From NCBI GenBank assembly GCA_023423415.1, contig JAFAFP010000085.1, positions 1-51,441 on the forward strand: 51,441 nt of DNA, written 5' to 3'. Source of the DNA: Pseudomonadota bacterium. Its GTDB lineage: Bacteria; Pseudomonadota; Alphaproteobacteria; Rhizobiales; Xanthobacteraceae. Made by a program: the position numbers and the translations under genes. Shown here piece by piece: positions 24,446 through 31,951 of the stretch; within the stretch, counting starts at the first letter, position 1; each line of letters begins with the position of its first letter. The notes below the pieces were generated by a model. It saw only the letters and a program-made list of their open reading frames with translations, searched no databases and had not been told where the DNA came from.

Positions 24446-25896
24446 GCACTGCTGCCCGTCACGCGATCGGACAGATCGGCCGCGCGTTTGACGAAATCGA
24501 GCGGGCCCGAGAAGTCGAAGGAATTGTAGACCGCAGCCAGGTGATTGAAGTGCGGTGCCTGCGCGAATTGGATGAAGGTCAGCCGGTGGCCGGCATAGTC
24601 GGAATTGAGCAGATCCCGTGCAAAGGCCAGGAGCTTGCGTCGGTCTTCGGCCTGCCAGTTGTCATTGAGGCTGTAGAATTTCTCCAGCCAGCTGCCGGAC
24701 CCTGACGATTTGAAAGCCGCCTCGTTTGGTGTGACGCAGATCTGACCGCCACACAACTCGCGGGCGATATGCATCATCTGTGGCAGATTTGCACAGGCGA
24801 AGATACGGCCGGCATAAAGCATCGGCTGGTTCGGCATCAGCAGGTCGCCGGGGCTTTTCTGCGCTGCGGCGATGGCGGCCGTCAGGTGCGCGTTGATACC
24901 CTCACGATAGCAGACGAGGTCGGCCAGCTTCTCCCGCACGGATTGAATCTTGTCGAGACCGGTCTGCTTGGCGTTCCACATGGCCGCGCCGATCATCATG
25001 TCGGCGACGTAGAGAATGCGCAGCGTGTAGGGGAATGCCGAATAGCGGTGCAGGGTGCCGCGGATATATTGGGCGGCCTTGGTGTAGCGATAGAAGAACA
25101 CGTCCTCCCAGGGGATCAGGACATTGTCCAGCACCATCAGGAAGTCGACTTCATCGAACTTGTTGGCGAGCGGATAGTCGGCCGCACCGGCACGGCCGGC
25201 AAAGCCCGAGCGCGCGATATGCTTCACGCCCGGCGCGCCCATCTTGACAATGCCGCCGACGGCATAGTCCGACAATTGCTCGTTAGTCCAGGCGCCCACG
25301 GTGGGCTTCAGAAAGGCCTGATCGGCATAGCCCGAAGCGGTTTCGTATTTCGCTCCGCGAACGATGATGCCGGCATCGGTCTCCTTGACCACATGCACCA
25401 TCATGTCGGGATCCTGATCCTGCGGCGCCTTGGAGCGGTCGCCCTTGGGATCGGTATTGGCGGAGACATGAAAGACGTCGGTCTCGATCACCGCCTGGAT
25501 ATGATTGGCGATGTTCTTGCCGAAGCGGGGATCAATCTCGTTGAGCACATCGCTTCCGTCATAGAGCGACCACATCTCGCCGACGGTTTCGTCGCCAACC
25601 CGCGTCACTACACCCTTGATGTCGTTCATCACCGCGTCGCAGGCGGCCCATTTGTCGTGCCAGTCCTTCTGTTCGCGCGGAAGCCGGTTGAAGATCGAGT
25701 GCTGGTTGTTGTCTTCGACATAGGTCAGCGTCGAGGCATGGACGTCCTCGTGCTGCATGTCGTACATCCGCGCGCGGATATCGACGATCGGCTTGAGGCT
25801 CGGGTGCTTGGTCGGGTCGGAGATCCTTTCGCCGTCGATCCAGATTTCGCGTCCGTCCCGAAGGCCGTCCCGGTACTGTTCGCCCGTCCGGATCAT
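24442..25896 (-). CDS. HpaB-family flavin-dependent monooxygenase 2
   Basis: A 484-residue oxygenase of the 4-hydroxyphenylacetate 3-hydroxylase family. The N-terminus RTGEQYRDGLRDGREIWIDGERI and the central LMVLDNVLIPWEDVFFYR (about residues 255-272) are diagnostic. A flavin reductase follows with a four-base overlap and a RidA protein after that. This subgroup differs clearly from the oxygenase at 4548-6065: it has HVSANTDPKGDRSKAPQDQDPDM where the other has AIVPPQIDRSKPAHKQSDP. GGAGAG precedes the start. The gene diverges from the LysR regulator, which is the probable controller. Substrate unknown. Confidence 0.92.
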   Translation of the reverse strand: MIRTGEQYRDGLRDGREIWIDGERISDPTKHPSLKPIVDIRARMYDMQHEDVHASTLTYVEDNNQHSIFNRLPREQKDWHDKWAACDAVMNDIKGVVTRVGDETVGEMWSLYDGSDVLNEIDPRFGKNIANHIQAVIETDVFHVSANTDPKGDRSKAPQDQDPDMMVHVVKETDAGIIVRGAKYETASGYADQAFLKPTVGAWTNEQLSDYAVGGIVKMGAPGVKHIARSGFAGRAGAADYPLANKFDEVDFLMVLDNVLIPWEDVFFYRYTKAAQYIRGTLHRYSAFPYTLRILYVADMMIGAAMWNAKQTGLDKIQSVREKLADLVCYREGINAHLTAAIAAAQKSPGDLLMPNQPMLYAGRIFACANLPQMMHIARELCGGQICVTPNEAAFKSSGSGSWLEKFYSLNDNWQAEDRRKLLAFARDLLNSDYAGHRLTFIQFAQAPHFNHLAAVYNSFDFSGPLDFVKRAADLSDRVTGSSA

Positions 25897-25949
25897 CGCT
25901 CATTCTCTCCGCGTCTTGATCGTGATCAAAGTTTGCGTGGAAGGACTAA

Positions 25950-25976
25950 ATCGATAAAATAATTTATTCTGTCGAT
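25950..25976. promoter_or_regulatory. Imperfect palindrome between hpaB-like and lysR genes
   Basis: ATCGATAAAATAA (25950-25962) and TTTATTCTGTCGAT (25963-25976) match in 11 positions as inverted arms, with ATCGA/TCGAT ends and AT-rich centre. It lies in the 113-base divergent promoter region between the monooxygenase operon and the LysR gene, the standard site for a LysR operator that controls both directions. Assignment to this regulator is inferred from position. Confidence 0.5.
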
Positions 25977-25999
25977 CTTCATCGGATTTTCTGATGAAG
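25977..25999 (+). promoter_or_regulatory. Inverted repeat just upstream of the lysR ribosome site
   Basis: CTTCATC (25977-25983) and GATGAAG (25993-25999) form seven-base arms with a nine-base loop. The right arm runs into the GAAGGGAAGGG ribosome-binding region of lysR (start 26010). It could be a second regulator half-site or an RNA hairpin that limits lysR translation. Confidence 0.4.
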
Positions 26000-26009
26000 G
26001 GAAGGGTTT

Positions 26010-26966
26010 ATGAACCTCTCGTTGCGCCAACTCCGGTATGTGGTGGCCGCTGCCGATAGTGGTCACGTCACCGATGCTGCCAAGCGGCTCAATGTGTCGC
26101 AGCCGTCAATTTCCAGCGCGATCGCCGACCTGGAGGCCGAAATCGGCGTGCCGATATTCATCCGCCATCATGCGCGCGGCGTCACCTTGACACCGGTCGG
26201 CGAGCGGGTGGTGAATGAAGCGCGGCTGTTGCTCAAGCATGCGCAGGACTTCGCCCAGAACGCTGTCGAACACGGCGATGCGCTGAAAGGCGAGATTGCT
26301 GTCGGCTGCTTTCTGACGCTTGCGATCCGCTTTATGCCCGGACTTCTGGCCGGTTTTGCGCAGAAATATCCAGGAATTACGGTGCGTCTGCAGGAAGGCG
26401 ATCAGGAAGAGATGATCTCGACCATGCAGGCGGGCCGGATCGAGCTGGCACTGGCCTATAGCCTTGCGGTGCCGGACGAAATCGACGCGCAGCCGCTGAT
26501 CGATCTGCCGCCTTATGCCATCGTTTCTGCCAATCATCCGCTGGCACGACGGCGGTCCGTAAGCCTCAAAGAACTGGGCGACGAGCCGTTTATTCTGCTC
26601 GATCTGCCCTATTCTCGGGATTACTTCTTCGGACTTTTTCGTGCTGTCGGGCTTGAGCCACGCATCGTGTTTCGCTCACGGTCGCAGGAATTGATCCGCG
26701 GCCTTGTTGCGCATGGTCACGGCTTTGCGATTCAGAACGCCATCCCCGCAACCACCATCGCCTATGACGGCAATAGCATCGCGGTGCTGGCGCTGGAAGA
26801 AACACTGCCGCCGACCCGGATCATGACGTTGCGGCTGAAGCAATATGGCGTGCGGCCGGCGGTGCGGGCGTTTCAGGATTATGTCCATAGCGCCTTTTCT
26901 GCCGGCGGCATTTTCGCGCCGGGATCAATAACCCCGCCGCGGGTCAATTTGGTGAAGCGGCGGTAA
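26010..26966 (+). CDS. LysR-family transcriptional regulator
   Basis: A 318-residue LysR regulator. The N-terminal winged HTH covers residues 1-60 (LSLRQLRYVVAAADSGHVTDAAKRLNVSQPSISSAIADLEAEIGVPIFIRH), followed by a linker helix and a periplasmic-binding-like effector domain from about residue 90 (GEIAVGCFLTLAIRFMPGLLAGF). It is divergent from the hpaB-hpaC-ridA-ABC genes and is their likely regulator, with a palindrome at 25950-25976 as candidate site. The last 42 bases overlap the 3' end of the convergent D-2-hydroxyacid dehydrogenase gene. Confidence 0.95.
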   Translation: MNLSLRQLRYVVAAADSGHVTDAAKRLNVSQPSISSAIADLEAEIGVPIFIRHHARGVTLTPVGERVVNEARLLLKHAQDFAQNAVEHGDALKGEIAVGCFLTLAIRFMPGLLAGFAQKYPGITVRLQEGDQEEMISTMQAGRIELALAYSLAVPDEIDAQPLIDLPPYAIVSANHPLARRRSVSLKELGDEPFILLDLPYSRDYFFGLFRAVGLEPRIVFRSRSQELIRGLVAHGHGFAIQNAIPATTIAYDGNSIAVLALEETLPPTRIMTLRLKQYGVRPAVRAFQDYVHSAFSAGGIFAPGSITPPRVNLVKRR

Positions 26967-27860
26967 ACCGGCGCGTACGCGCCGGATACTCTCGGCAACC
27001 TCGCGGGCGGCGGCTTCGGGCACCGTGATACTGGCGAGATGCGGCGTGATCAGCACATTGTCCATGCGCCAGAAGACATGATCCTTCGGCAAAGGCTCGA
27101 CCGTGAAGACATCGAGCGTCGCTTCCGCGATATGACCTGATTGGAGCGCCGCAATCAGCGCGGTTTCATCGACCACGGCGCCGCGTGATGCGTTGATGAG
27201 CTTCGCGCCGTTGGGCAACAGAGAAAGCCGTCGTGCATCAAGCAGCCCACGCGTTTCCGGGGTCAGCGGCAGCATGATGACCAGGATTTCTGTGTCTGTG
27301 AGGAAGGCATCGAGCGTATCGAGGCCCGCGCTGCATGTGACGCCGGCAATCTGTTTGGCGCTGCGGCTCCATCCACGCACATCGAAATCGAGGCCGGCTA
27401 GTGCCTGTGCCGCCGGTCCCCCCAGTTCGCCGAGACCAAGAACGCCGACGCGAATGTCCGACAGGGCGCGCGGGTGAACGTATTGCCATTCGCTGCGGCG
27501 TTGCGCGCGTTCGAAAATATGGATGTCGCGCGCATAGCGGATGACCGAGAACATCACATAGGATGTCATCAGCGAGACCATGCCGGTATCGGACAGACGC
27601 GAGATCGGCACATTGGGCAGATCGGTGCGGCCGACGAGAGAGTCGACGCCGGCGCCGAGGTTGGTGACGAGCTTGAGGTTCGGAAACCTTGCGAAAAATC
27701 CAGTCGGCGGCTTCCAGGTCAGCGCATAATGAACCGTGTCGGGCGCTACAGCCTCCGGATCGGTGTGAAAGGTGAGATCCGGCAGCTCGTCAGTGAGGGT
27801 CTTCTTCCACGCCTGCGGGTCGTCGAACTCGCTGTAGAAGATCAATGCGTCGCGGTTCAT
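26925..27860 (-). CDS. D-2-hydroxyacid dehydrogenase (GhrA-like)
   Basis: A 311-residue NAD(P)H-dependent dehydrogenase of the glyoxylate/hydroxypyruvate reductase A type. The Rossmann loop GVLGLGELGG lies near residue 138. Catalytic residues are in NASRGAVVDE (Arg), FTVEPLP (Glu) and ITPHLAS (His). The N-terminal part has LVTNLGAGVDSL, which binds the acid. It interconverts 2-keto acids and D-2-hydroxy acids. Its start overlaps the stop of the AroQ-like gene upstream by four bases, so both are made from one transcript, and its 3' end overlaps lysR by 42 bases on the opposite strand. Confidence 0.93.
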   Translation of the reverse strand: MNRDALIFYSEFDDPQAWKKTLTDELPDLTFHTDPEAVAPDTVHYALTWKPPTGFFARFPNLKLVTNLGAGVDSLVGRTDLPNVPISRLSDTGMVSLMTSYVMFSVIRYARDIHIFERAQRRSEWQYVHPRALSDIRVGVLGLGELGGPAAQALAGLDFDVRGWSRSAKQIAGVTCSAGLDTLDAFLTDTEILVIMLPLTPETRGLLDARRLSLLPNGAKLINASRGAVVDETALIAALQSGHIAEATLDVFTVEPLPKDHVFWRMDNVLITPHLASITVPEAAAREVAESIRRVRAGLPPLHQIDPRRGY

Positions 27861-28312
27861 GCTTTATCCGCCTGTGCGAGCAGTTGCGCCATTGCGGTGA
27901 TCGCGAGTTCGTAGCCGAGCGGTCCCAGGCCGGCGACGATGCCGGTGGCTGCTTTCGAGATGAACGAGTGGTGGCGGAAAGGCTCACGCTTGTAGATATT
28001 GCTCATATGCACTTCGATGACCGGCTTTTCGAACGAGAGCAGGGCGTCGAGGATCGCGATTGACGTATAGGTCAGGCCGGCGCCGTTGATCAACAATCCA
28101 TCCGCATCCAGCCTAGCCGCCTGGATCCAGTCGATGAGTTGTCCCTCATGGTTCGACTGCTTGAAGTCCAGGTTCACGCCGAGGCTTTCAGCGTGTTTGC
28201 GGCATCGTGCTTCGATTTGCGGAAAGCTTTCGGACCCGTAAGTTCCCTTGGCGTCGAGTCCATAGAGATTGGCATTGGGTCCGTTGAGGAAGATGATCCG
28301 CCGTTGTGTCAC
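27857..28312 (-). CDS. AroQ-like (type II 3-dehydroquinate dehydratase) protein with altered active site
   Basis: A 151-residue protein with the AroQ fold signature: RIIFLNGPNANLYGLDAKG, HEGQLIDWIQAA, LLINGAGLTYTS, and IEVHMSNIYKREPFRHHS. The GTG at 28312 is chosen because GGAG lies six bases upstream; a TTG at 28342 would add ten residues. Compared with known type II enzymes, the catalytic arginine in the lid loop (G-x-R-x-P-x-x-Y-G) is replaced by Asp (GLDAKGTYG), and the histidine of the N-x-G-x-x-T/S-H-T-S block is Tyr (LTYTS). The second histidine (EVH) and lid tyrosine are kept. It may therefore not be a standard dehydroquinase. Coupled to the D-2-hydroxyacid dehydrogenase by a four-base overlap. 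Confidence 0.85.
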   Translation of the reverse strand: MTQRRIIFLNGPNANLYGLDAKGTYGSESFPQIEARCRKHAESLGVNLDFKQSNHEGQLIDWIQAARLDADGLLINGAGLTYTSIAILDALLSFEKPVIEVHMSNIYKREPFRHHSFISKAATGIVAGLGPLGYELAITAMAQLLAQADKA

Positions 28313-28640
28313 GACAAGCTCCGGTGGGAGGAACGCTTGCAATAGTTAGCCAAGCTCTGCTTGAACTCTGCAACCGTATAATTTGCCATTGTCCTCACTT
28401 ATTTTATCGCGGCAGTCGCGGCAGTCGCGGCATCCTGGCAAATCAGTCGGGACCATCTATCCGTTTGCGGGCGGCGCCGGCCAGCAAGCAATGCTAACAA
28501 CGAAACATGAAGACCATCGTGGTTCAACGCTATTCTGAAAATGATTGCTGCCGGGCTGAAGTCGACACGCTCTGACAAAGTCTCGGTAATCAGATTATGC
28601 TGAGTTGTCGGAGTCTCGGTCCCAAGAGCTGCTTCGAAGA
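28313..28640. other. Intergenic stretch of about 330 bases with a 9-base triple repeat
   Basis: No convincing gene is present. At 28409-28435 the unit GCGGCAGTC occurs twice and is followed by a third, imperfect copy GCGGCATCC. The remainder is ordinary sequence of lower GC content than the flanks. The region separates the AroQ-like gene from the end of the exopolysaccharide-type operon, and probably holds the promoter of the former and the end of the latter's transcript, but I see no clear terminator. Confidence 0.6.
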
Positions 28641-29615
28641 TCAGGGTAAGGCTTGCCATCCCTCCCAGTCGTGTATCGCGCCGCCGGCGAAGGAGGAGTG
28701 TGCGGCTGCCGCACGGGAGATGACGTTATAATCAGCGAGAACCGCGGCCTTTGAGTTCTTCGGGGGGGTATCAGCATATGAAACGTGGACGCCAGCCCCA
28801 GCATGAGTCTCCATGCCGAACAGGATCCGGGGGTGTCTCTCGCGCAGGGAGTCGGCATAGGTCAGTTCGCTACTAATGCGTCTGATCACGTTCGCCGGAT
28901 TTGTGTTGTAGGACATGATGACATAATCCTGAACGATCAGCATCAGATGGTGCATCAAATCCTTGCGGGCGCCCTCGTGGATCGCGGTCAATGGCTCGCC
29001 TTCATAGTCGTCGAGCCAACTTGGGATCGCCGCCGAGTACGTAATGTTTGCGGCCCTTGCCTTGCTCGACAGCGTCGCATGCATCGAGAGCCATTCGGTG
29101 AGAATCCCGTCGCGATCGGCATGCTGTGTGGGCGTGAGTTTGCTCTCCGCTAGCCCATTGTGAAATCGAATTTTGCCATCTGCTTGGTCGTCGTGAAACT
29201 CGATGTCTGAGTGAAAGCCGATAAAGCGGACTGCATTCCGTTGGTTGAATACGATCATCGCGTCCGCAGCTCGATAGAGGCCGACGGGTCCTTCAACATC
29301 TGAAAAATAGCCGCGCCATCCTTCCATGCCCCAAGCATGAATTCCCAACTGGCGCAATTTCACGAGCAGTTTCCGTAATGCTGGTTCGATCGCGGTGTAG
29401 TCGTCCGCCCGCAAGAACAAGAACACGTCGGTTATTTTCGCCGCAGCGATACCGTCGAGAAATTTCATCCGCTCGACGTCGTTCATTGCGATAGTTCGGG
29501 TCGACCAGACCCACATGGCTCGAAGCTGACGATTTTTCTCGCCGGGATCGGCAGATGTCGTCACAAATGTTAGCGTGAGGGTGATGAGTGAACACGCTAT
29601 CGTTTTGAAAAGCAT
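28641..29615 (-). CDS. Secreted TIM-barrel hydrolase-like protein, family not recognised
   Basis: A 324-residue protein read from the ATG at 29615, which has AAGGAG five bases upstream and opens a signal peptide (hydrophobic residues 4-20). The mature part looks like a TIM barrel related to glycoside hydrolases: LRAMWVWSTRTI at the first strand, TDVFLFLRADDY, IHAWGMEGW, RFIGFHSDIEFHDD with clustered acids, ITYSAAIPSWLDDY and DYVIMSYNT, the last resembling the D-x-x-x-M-x-Y strand of GH18-like barrels. It lies at the end of a polysaccharide synthase operon, where periplasmic hydrolases or deacetylases (AlgL, PgaB, BcsZ) are common. A role in trimming the polymer is plausible but unproven. Confidence 0.75.
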   Translation of the reverse strand: MLFKTIACSLITLTLTFVTTSADPGEKNRQLRAMWVWSTRTIAMNDVERMKFLDGIAAAKITDVFLFLRADDYTAIEPALRKLLVKLRQLGIHAWGMEGWRGYFSDVEGPVGLYRAADAMIVFNQRNAVRFIGFHSDIEFHDDQADGKIRFHNGLAESKLTPTQHADRDGILTEWLSMHATLSSKARAANITYSAAIPSWLDDYEGEPLTAIHEGARKDLMHHLMLIVQDYVIMSYNTNPANVIRRISSELTYADSLRERHPRILFGMETHAGAGVHVSYADTPPKNSKAAVLADYNVISRAAAAHSSFAGGAIHDWEGWQALP

Positions 29616-29637
29616 ATCGCTCCTTAAGAGAAACGCG

Positions 29638-30654
29638 CTAATCACCGCCGCCGGGAAACCATCGGTATCCGGTCACCCCTACCTTTGCCGCCAACGGGAA
29701 GACAACGCCTTCATCCAGCGCAATTCGGGCGACTTGGCCGCGCATCGTAGGACGAAACGTCTTCTGAAATTCCGGCGGAAGCTGCACAGTGATCGGAAGG
29801 ATTTCGATGACTGTGCCTTGATTCGAGAGAAAACCGTATGACACCGTGACGCGTTCGCCCTTGCGGACTTTGTAAAGAGTGCCCGTTTCGAGGTAGGCAA
29901 GGACGAAATTGTCGTTGGCGTGGATCTCCGCCAGGTAATCACCTGACTTCAGAACGTCGCCTCGTTGCGCAACGCGCGATCCGATAACTCCGGTAGCGGG
30001 CGCGATGACACGCCCGTCATTATAGTGTGCACGGATCTCGTCGAGGGCGTCCTTTGCGTCGTTCTGAGCCTTCTTCAAGTTCTCTAATTGTTCCATCGAG
30101 CTTCGTCGTTCGGCCTCACGGATGGCCTTCTCCTGCAGGGCGGCGTAGCGCTCACGGACGGCGCTGCTGATGTAGGTGTCACTCACGAATCCCGATGAGC
30201 GAGTTGCATTGACCCGCCTCAAGGTAGCTTCCGCCTCATTAAGGCGTTCGGACGCGCGATCAATGACGGCATTGGCGACGTCTACACGGATCATGAGTTC
30301 CGCCTGCCGTGCGTAGGTTTCAGCATGGCGTGCCGTCAGAGTCGCGACCGTTTCGGCGACTTGGGCTGATCGAACAGTCGCTAGCAAATCGCCTTTCTTG
30401 ACCTTCTGACCTGGACGAACGGTCAGTTGCATAATTTCGGAATCATATGGGAAGGCCACAGCGATCCGCTCGGCACTCACGATACCGTCTGCTTGCAGCC
30501 ACAGCGTTGGCCCGACGACCAGGTTGGCCAAGTAGGCGAACAGAGCCGCAACCGCGAGAAGATAGACGTAACGACTATATCGTCGCCGGCTGCTGCGAAC
30601 ATCGTTCTTGAAGCGATCCGCTCTTGTGCGAGAGTGAATGCGCCGGATCATCAT
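29638..30654 (-). CDS. HlyD-family membrane-anchored adaptor protein (Alg44/BgsB-like position)
   Basis: About 338 residues. A basic N-terminus is followed by one membrane helix at about residues 27-49 (YVYLLAVAALFAYLANLVVG), a first barrel/lipoyl half with IMQLTVRPGQKVKKGDLLATV, an alpha-hairpin coiled coil at about 85-200 (rich in Glu, Ala, Arg), and the second half with ARVIAPATGVIGSRVAQRGDVLKSGD. This is the membrane-fusion pattern of HlyD/EmrA adaptors. Being encoded directly after a processive GT2, it matches the pairing Alg8-Alg44 of alginate and BgsA-BgsB of mixed-linkage glucan, but has no PilZ domain. Start uncertain between ATGs at 30654 and 30651. Confidence 0.88.
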   Translation of the reverse strand: MMIRRIHSRTRADRFKNDVRSSRRRYSRYVYLLAVAALFAYLANLVVGPTLWLQADGIVSAERIAVAFPYDSEIMQLTVRPGQKVKKGDLLATVRSAQVAETVATLTARHAETYARQAELMIRVDVANAVIDRASERLNEAEATLRRVNATRSSGFVSDTYISSAVRERYAALQEKAIREAERRSSMEQLENLKKAQNDAKDALDEIRAHYNDGRVIAPATGVIGSRVAQRGDVLKSGDYLAEIHANDNFVLAYLETGTLYKVRKGERVTVSYGFLSNQGTVIEILPITVQLPPEFQKTFRPTMRGQVARIALDEGVVFPLAAKVGVTGYRWFPGGGD

Positions 30655-30659
30655 CAGCC

Positions 30660-31949
30660 TCAATAATAATCGGATATGTTGAGGACACGCTGAGGTACAT
30701 AAGAGTCCTTATAGGACTGCCGAAGCACCCATTCTTCGAAGTAAGCCCATATCCGCACCCATCGCATGACGTAGCCATTGAACAGGCCATAGGTTGCAAC
30801 ATAGGGCAGCAACCCAATGACAGTGCGAAAGTCGTGTCGTCGTGAGACAAACACCGCAAGTGCAAAGGCGACAGTATCGAGGGCCACGTAGATCAGTCCG
30901 ACTGCGGCGAGGAGAATCCATGCGCTGGATCCGAAAACAAAAAAAAGCCATGCGATATAGAGCGGAAAAACAAGCGTCACGACTAGGTTGAGGAGCACAA
31001 ATTCGGTCTGTTCGATGACGTCCCTTGTGCGGAAGCGGCCGCGGGTGGATGTGAACATATCGCGAAATTTGCGAAGACGGATGCGCAGTGCATCGCGATC
31101 CCAGCGGCGGCGCTGACGAACCAGCGCGGCCAATGTGGCGGGCACATCGGTCATGCACCAGGAGTCGCCGACGAAGCGTATCTTCCACCCTGATCGTCGC
31201 AAGCGCATCGTCATGTCGAGATCTTCGCCTGGGCCGGGTACGTTCATTCCCACCTGCCGCAAGGCTTCGCTCCGGAACGCGGCGAAGGCTCCGGAGGCGC
31301 AGGTAACCCATTCAAGGGAGTCAAGAGCGCGCTTACCCAACGAGATGCTTATCGCGTATTCGATTGCCTGATAGGATGCGACGATGGATTCCGACACATT
31401 GCGGACTCCGATATTGCCGCAGGCCGCACCGACACGCGGATCGCTGAACGTCTCGATGAGTTTCTCGATGGCGGTGCGATCATAGGAGCAATCGGCGTCA
31501 ACGTTGATGATGATGTCGCCTGTCGCAACGTTCATGCCGAGATTGCACGCTGCAGCCTTGCCGCAACGAACATCGTTGCAGAGGGTGACGTCAATCACGC
31601 CGTTGCGCCGGAGCTCATTCAGGACTTCCCGCATGCCGTCGGTGGATCCGTCGTCTACTGCAATGATTTCGTCGGCTTTTCGGGTCTGCTCAGCCAGGGA
31701 TTGCAGGCATTTTCGCATTGTCGCTGCTTCGTTATGGCCCGCGATGACAACGCTGATGCGCAAATGATCAGGCAGATAATTTGCGGGGTGCTGATCCGTG
31801 CCCACTGTTTGCGTGGCCGCGACGGCAATGAATGAGAATGTGTAGCGAGGGATTTCAAGAAGGATCATATACCAGAACATCGCCAGCCACGCGAACCAAT
31901 CCAATTGTCGTAACAAGTCGAAGGGGGCGAGGCCATCGAAGGCAGGCAT
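30660..31949 (-). CDS. Processive family 2 glycosyltransferase (polysaccharide synthase)
   Basis: A 429-residue membrane GT2. The ATG at 31949, two bases after the upstream stop, is preferred; an 81-residue longer reading from 32192 lies inside the previous gene. Order of elements: N-terminal helices around residues 17-45; nucleotide-sugar site ISVVIAGHNE (65-74), DDGS (99-102), DAD (151-153); acceptor-site GED (241-243); and Q279-RRR-W283, the QxxRW motif of processive synthases. Four or more C-terminal helices follow (316-400). It should polymerise and export a beta-linked polymer through the inner membrane, like PgaC, Alg8 or BgsA. There is no PilZ domain, so control may come from the zinc-ribbon protein upstream. 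Confidence 0.93.
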   Translation of the reverse strand: MPAFDGLAPFDLLRQLDWFAWLAMFWYMILLEIPRYTFSFIAVAATQTVGTDQHPANYLPDHLRISVVIAGHNEAATMRKCLQSLAEQTRKADEIIAVDDGSTDGMREVLNELRRNGVIDVTLCNDVRCGKAAACNLGMNVATGDIIINVDADCSYDRTAIEKLIETFSDPRVGAACGNIGVRNVSESIVASYQAIEYAISISLGKRALDSLEWVTCASGAFAAFRSEALRQVGMNVPGPGEDLDMTMRLRRSGWKIRFVGDSWCMTDVPATLAALVRQRRRWDRDALRIRLRKFRDMFTSTRGRFRTRDVIEQTEFVLLNLVVTLVFPLYIAWLFFVFGSSAWILLAAVGLIYVALDTVAFALAVFVSRRHDFRTVIGLLPYVATYGLFNGYVMRWVRIWAYFEEWVLRQSYKDSYVPQRVLNISDYY

Positions 31950-31951
31950 GG

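Noticed and set aside
24769..25962. 397-codon antisense frame opposite the second HpaB gene
   Set aside because: Very His, Asp, Gly and Val rich with no motif; the HpaB reading explains the region.
28409..28435. Three 9-base direct repeats considered as a CRISPR or iteron array
   Set aside because: Units are contiguous without spacers, only three in number with the last imperfect, and no cas or replication gene is near.
28399..28659. 86-codon minus-strand frame overlapping the end of the TIM-barrel gene
   Set aside because: The purine-rich ribosome-like stretch touches the ATG without spacing, the sequence has no recognisable fold or membrane helix, and it ends in a low-complexity AATAATAA-type tail that encodes the 9-base repeat.
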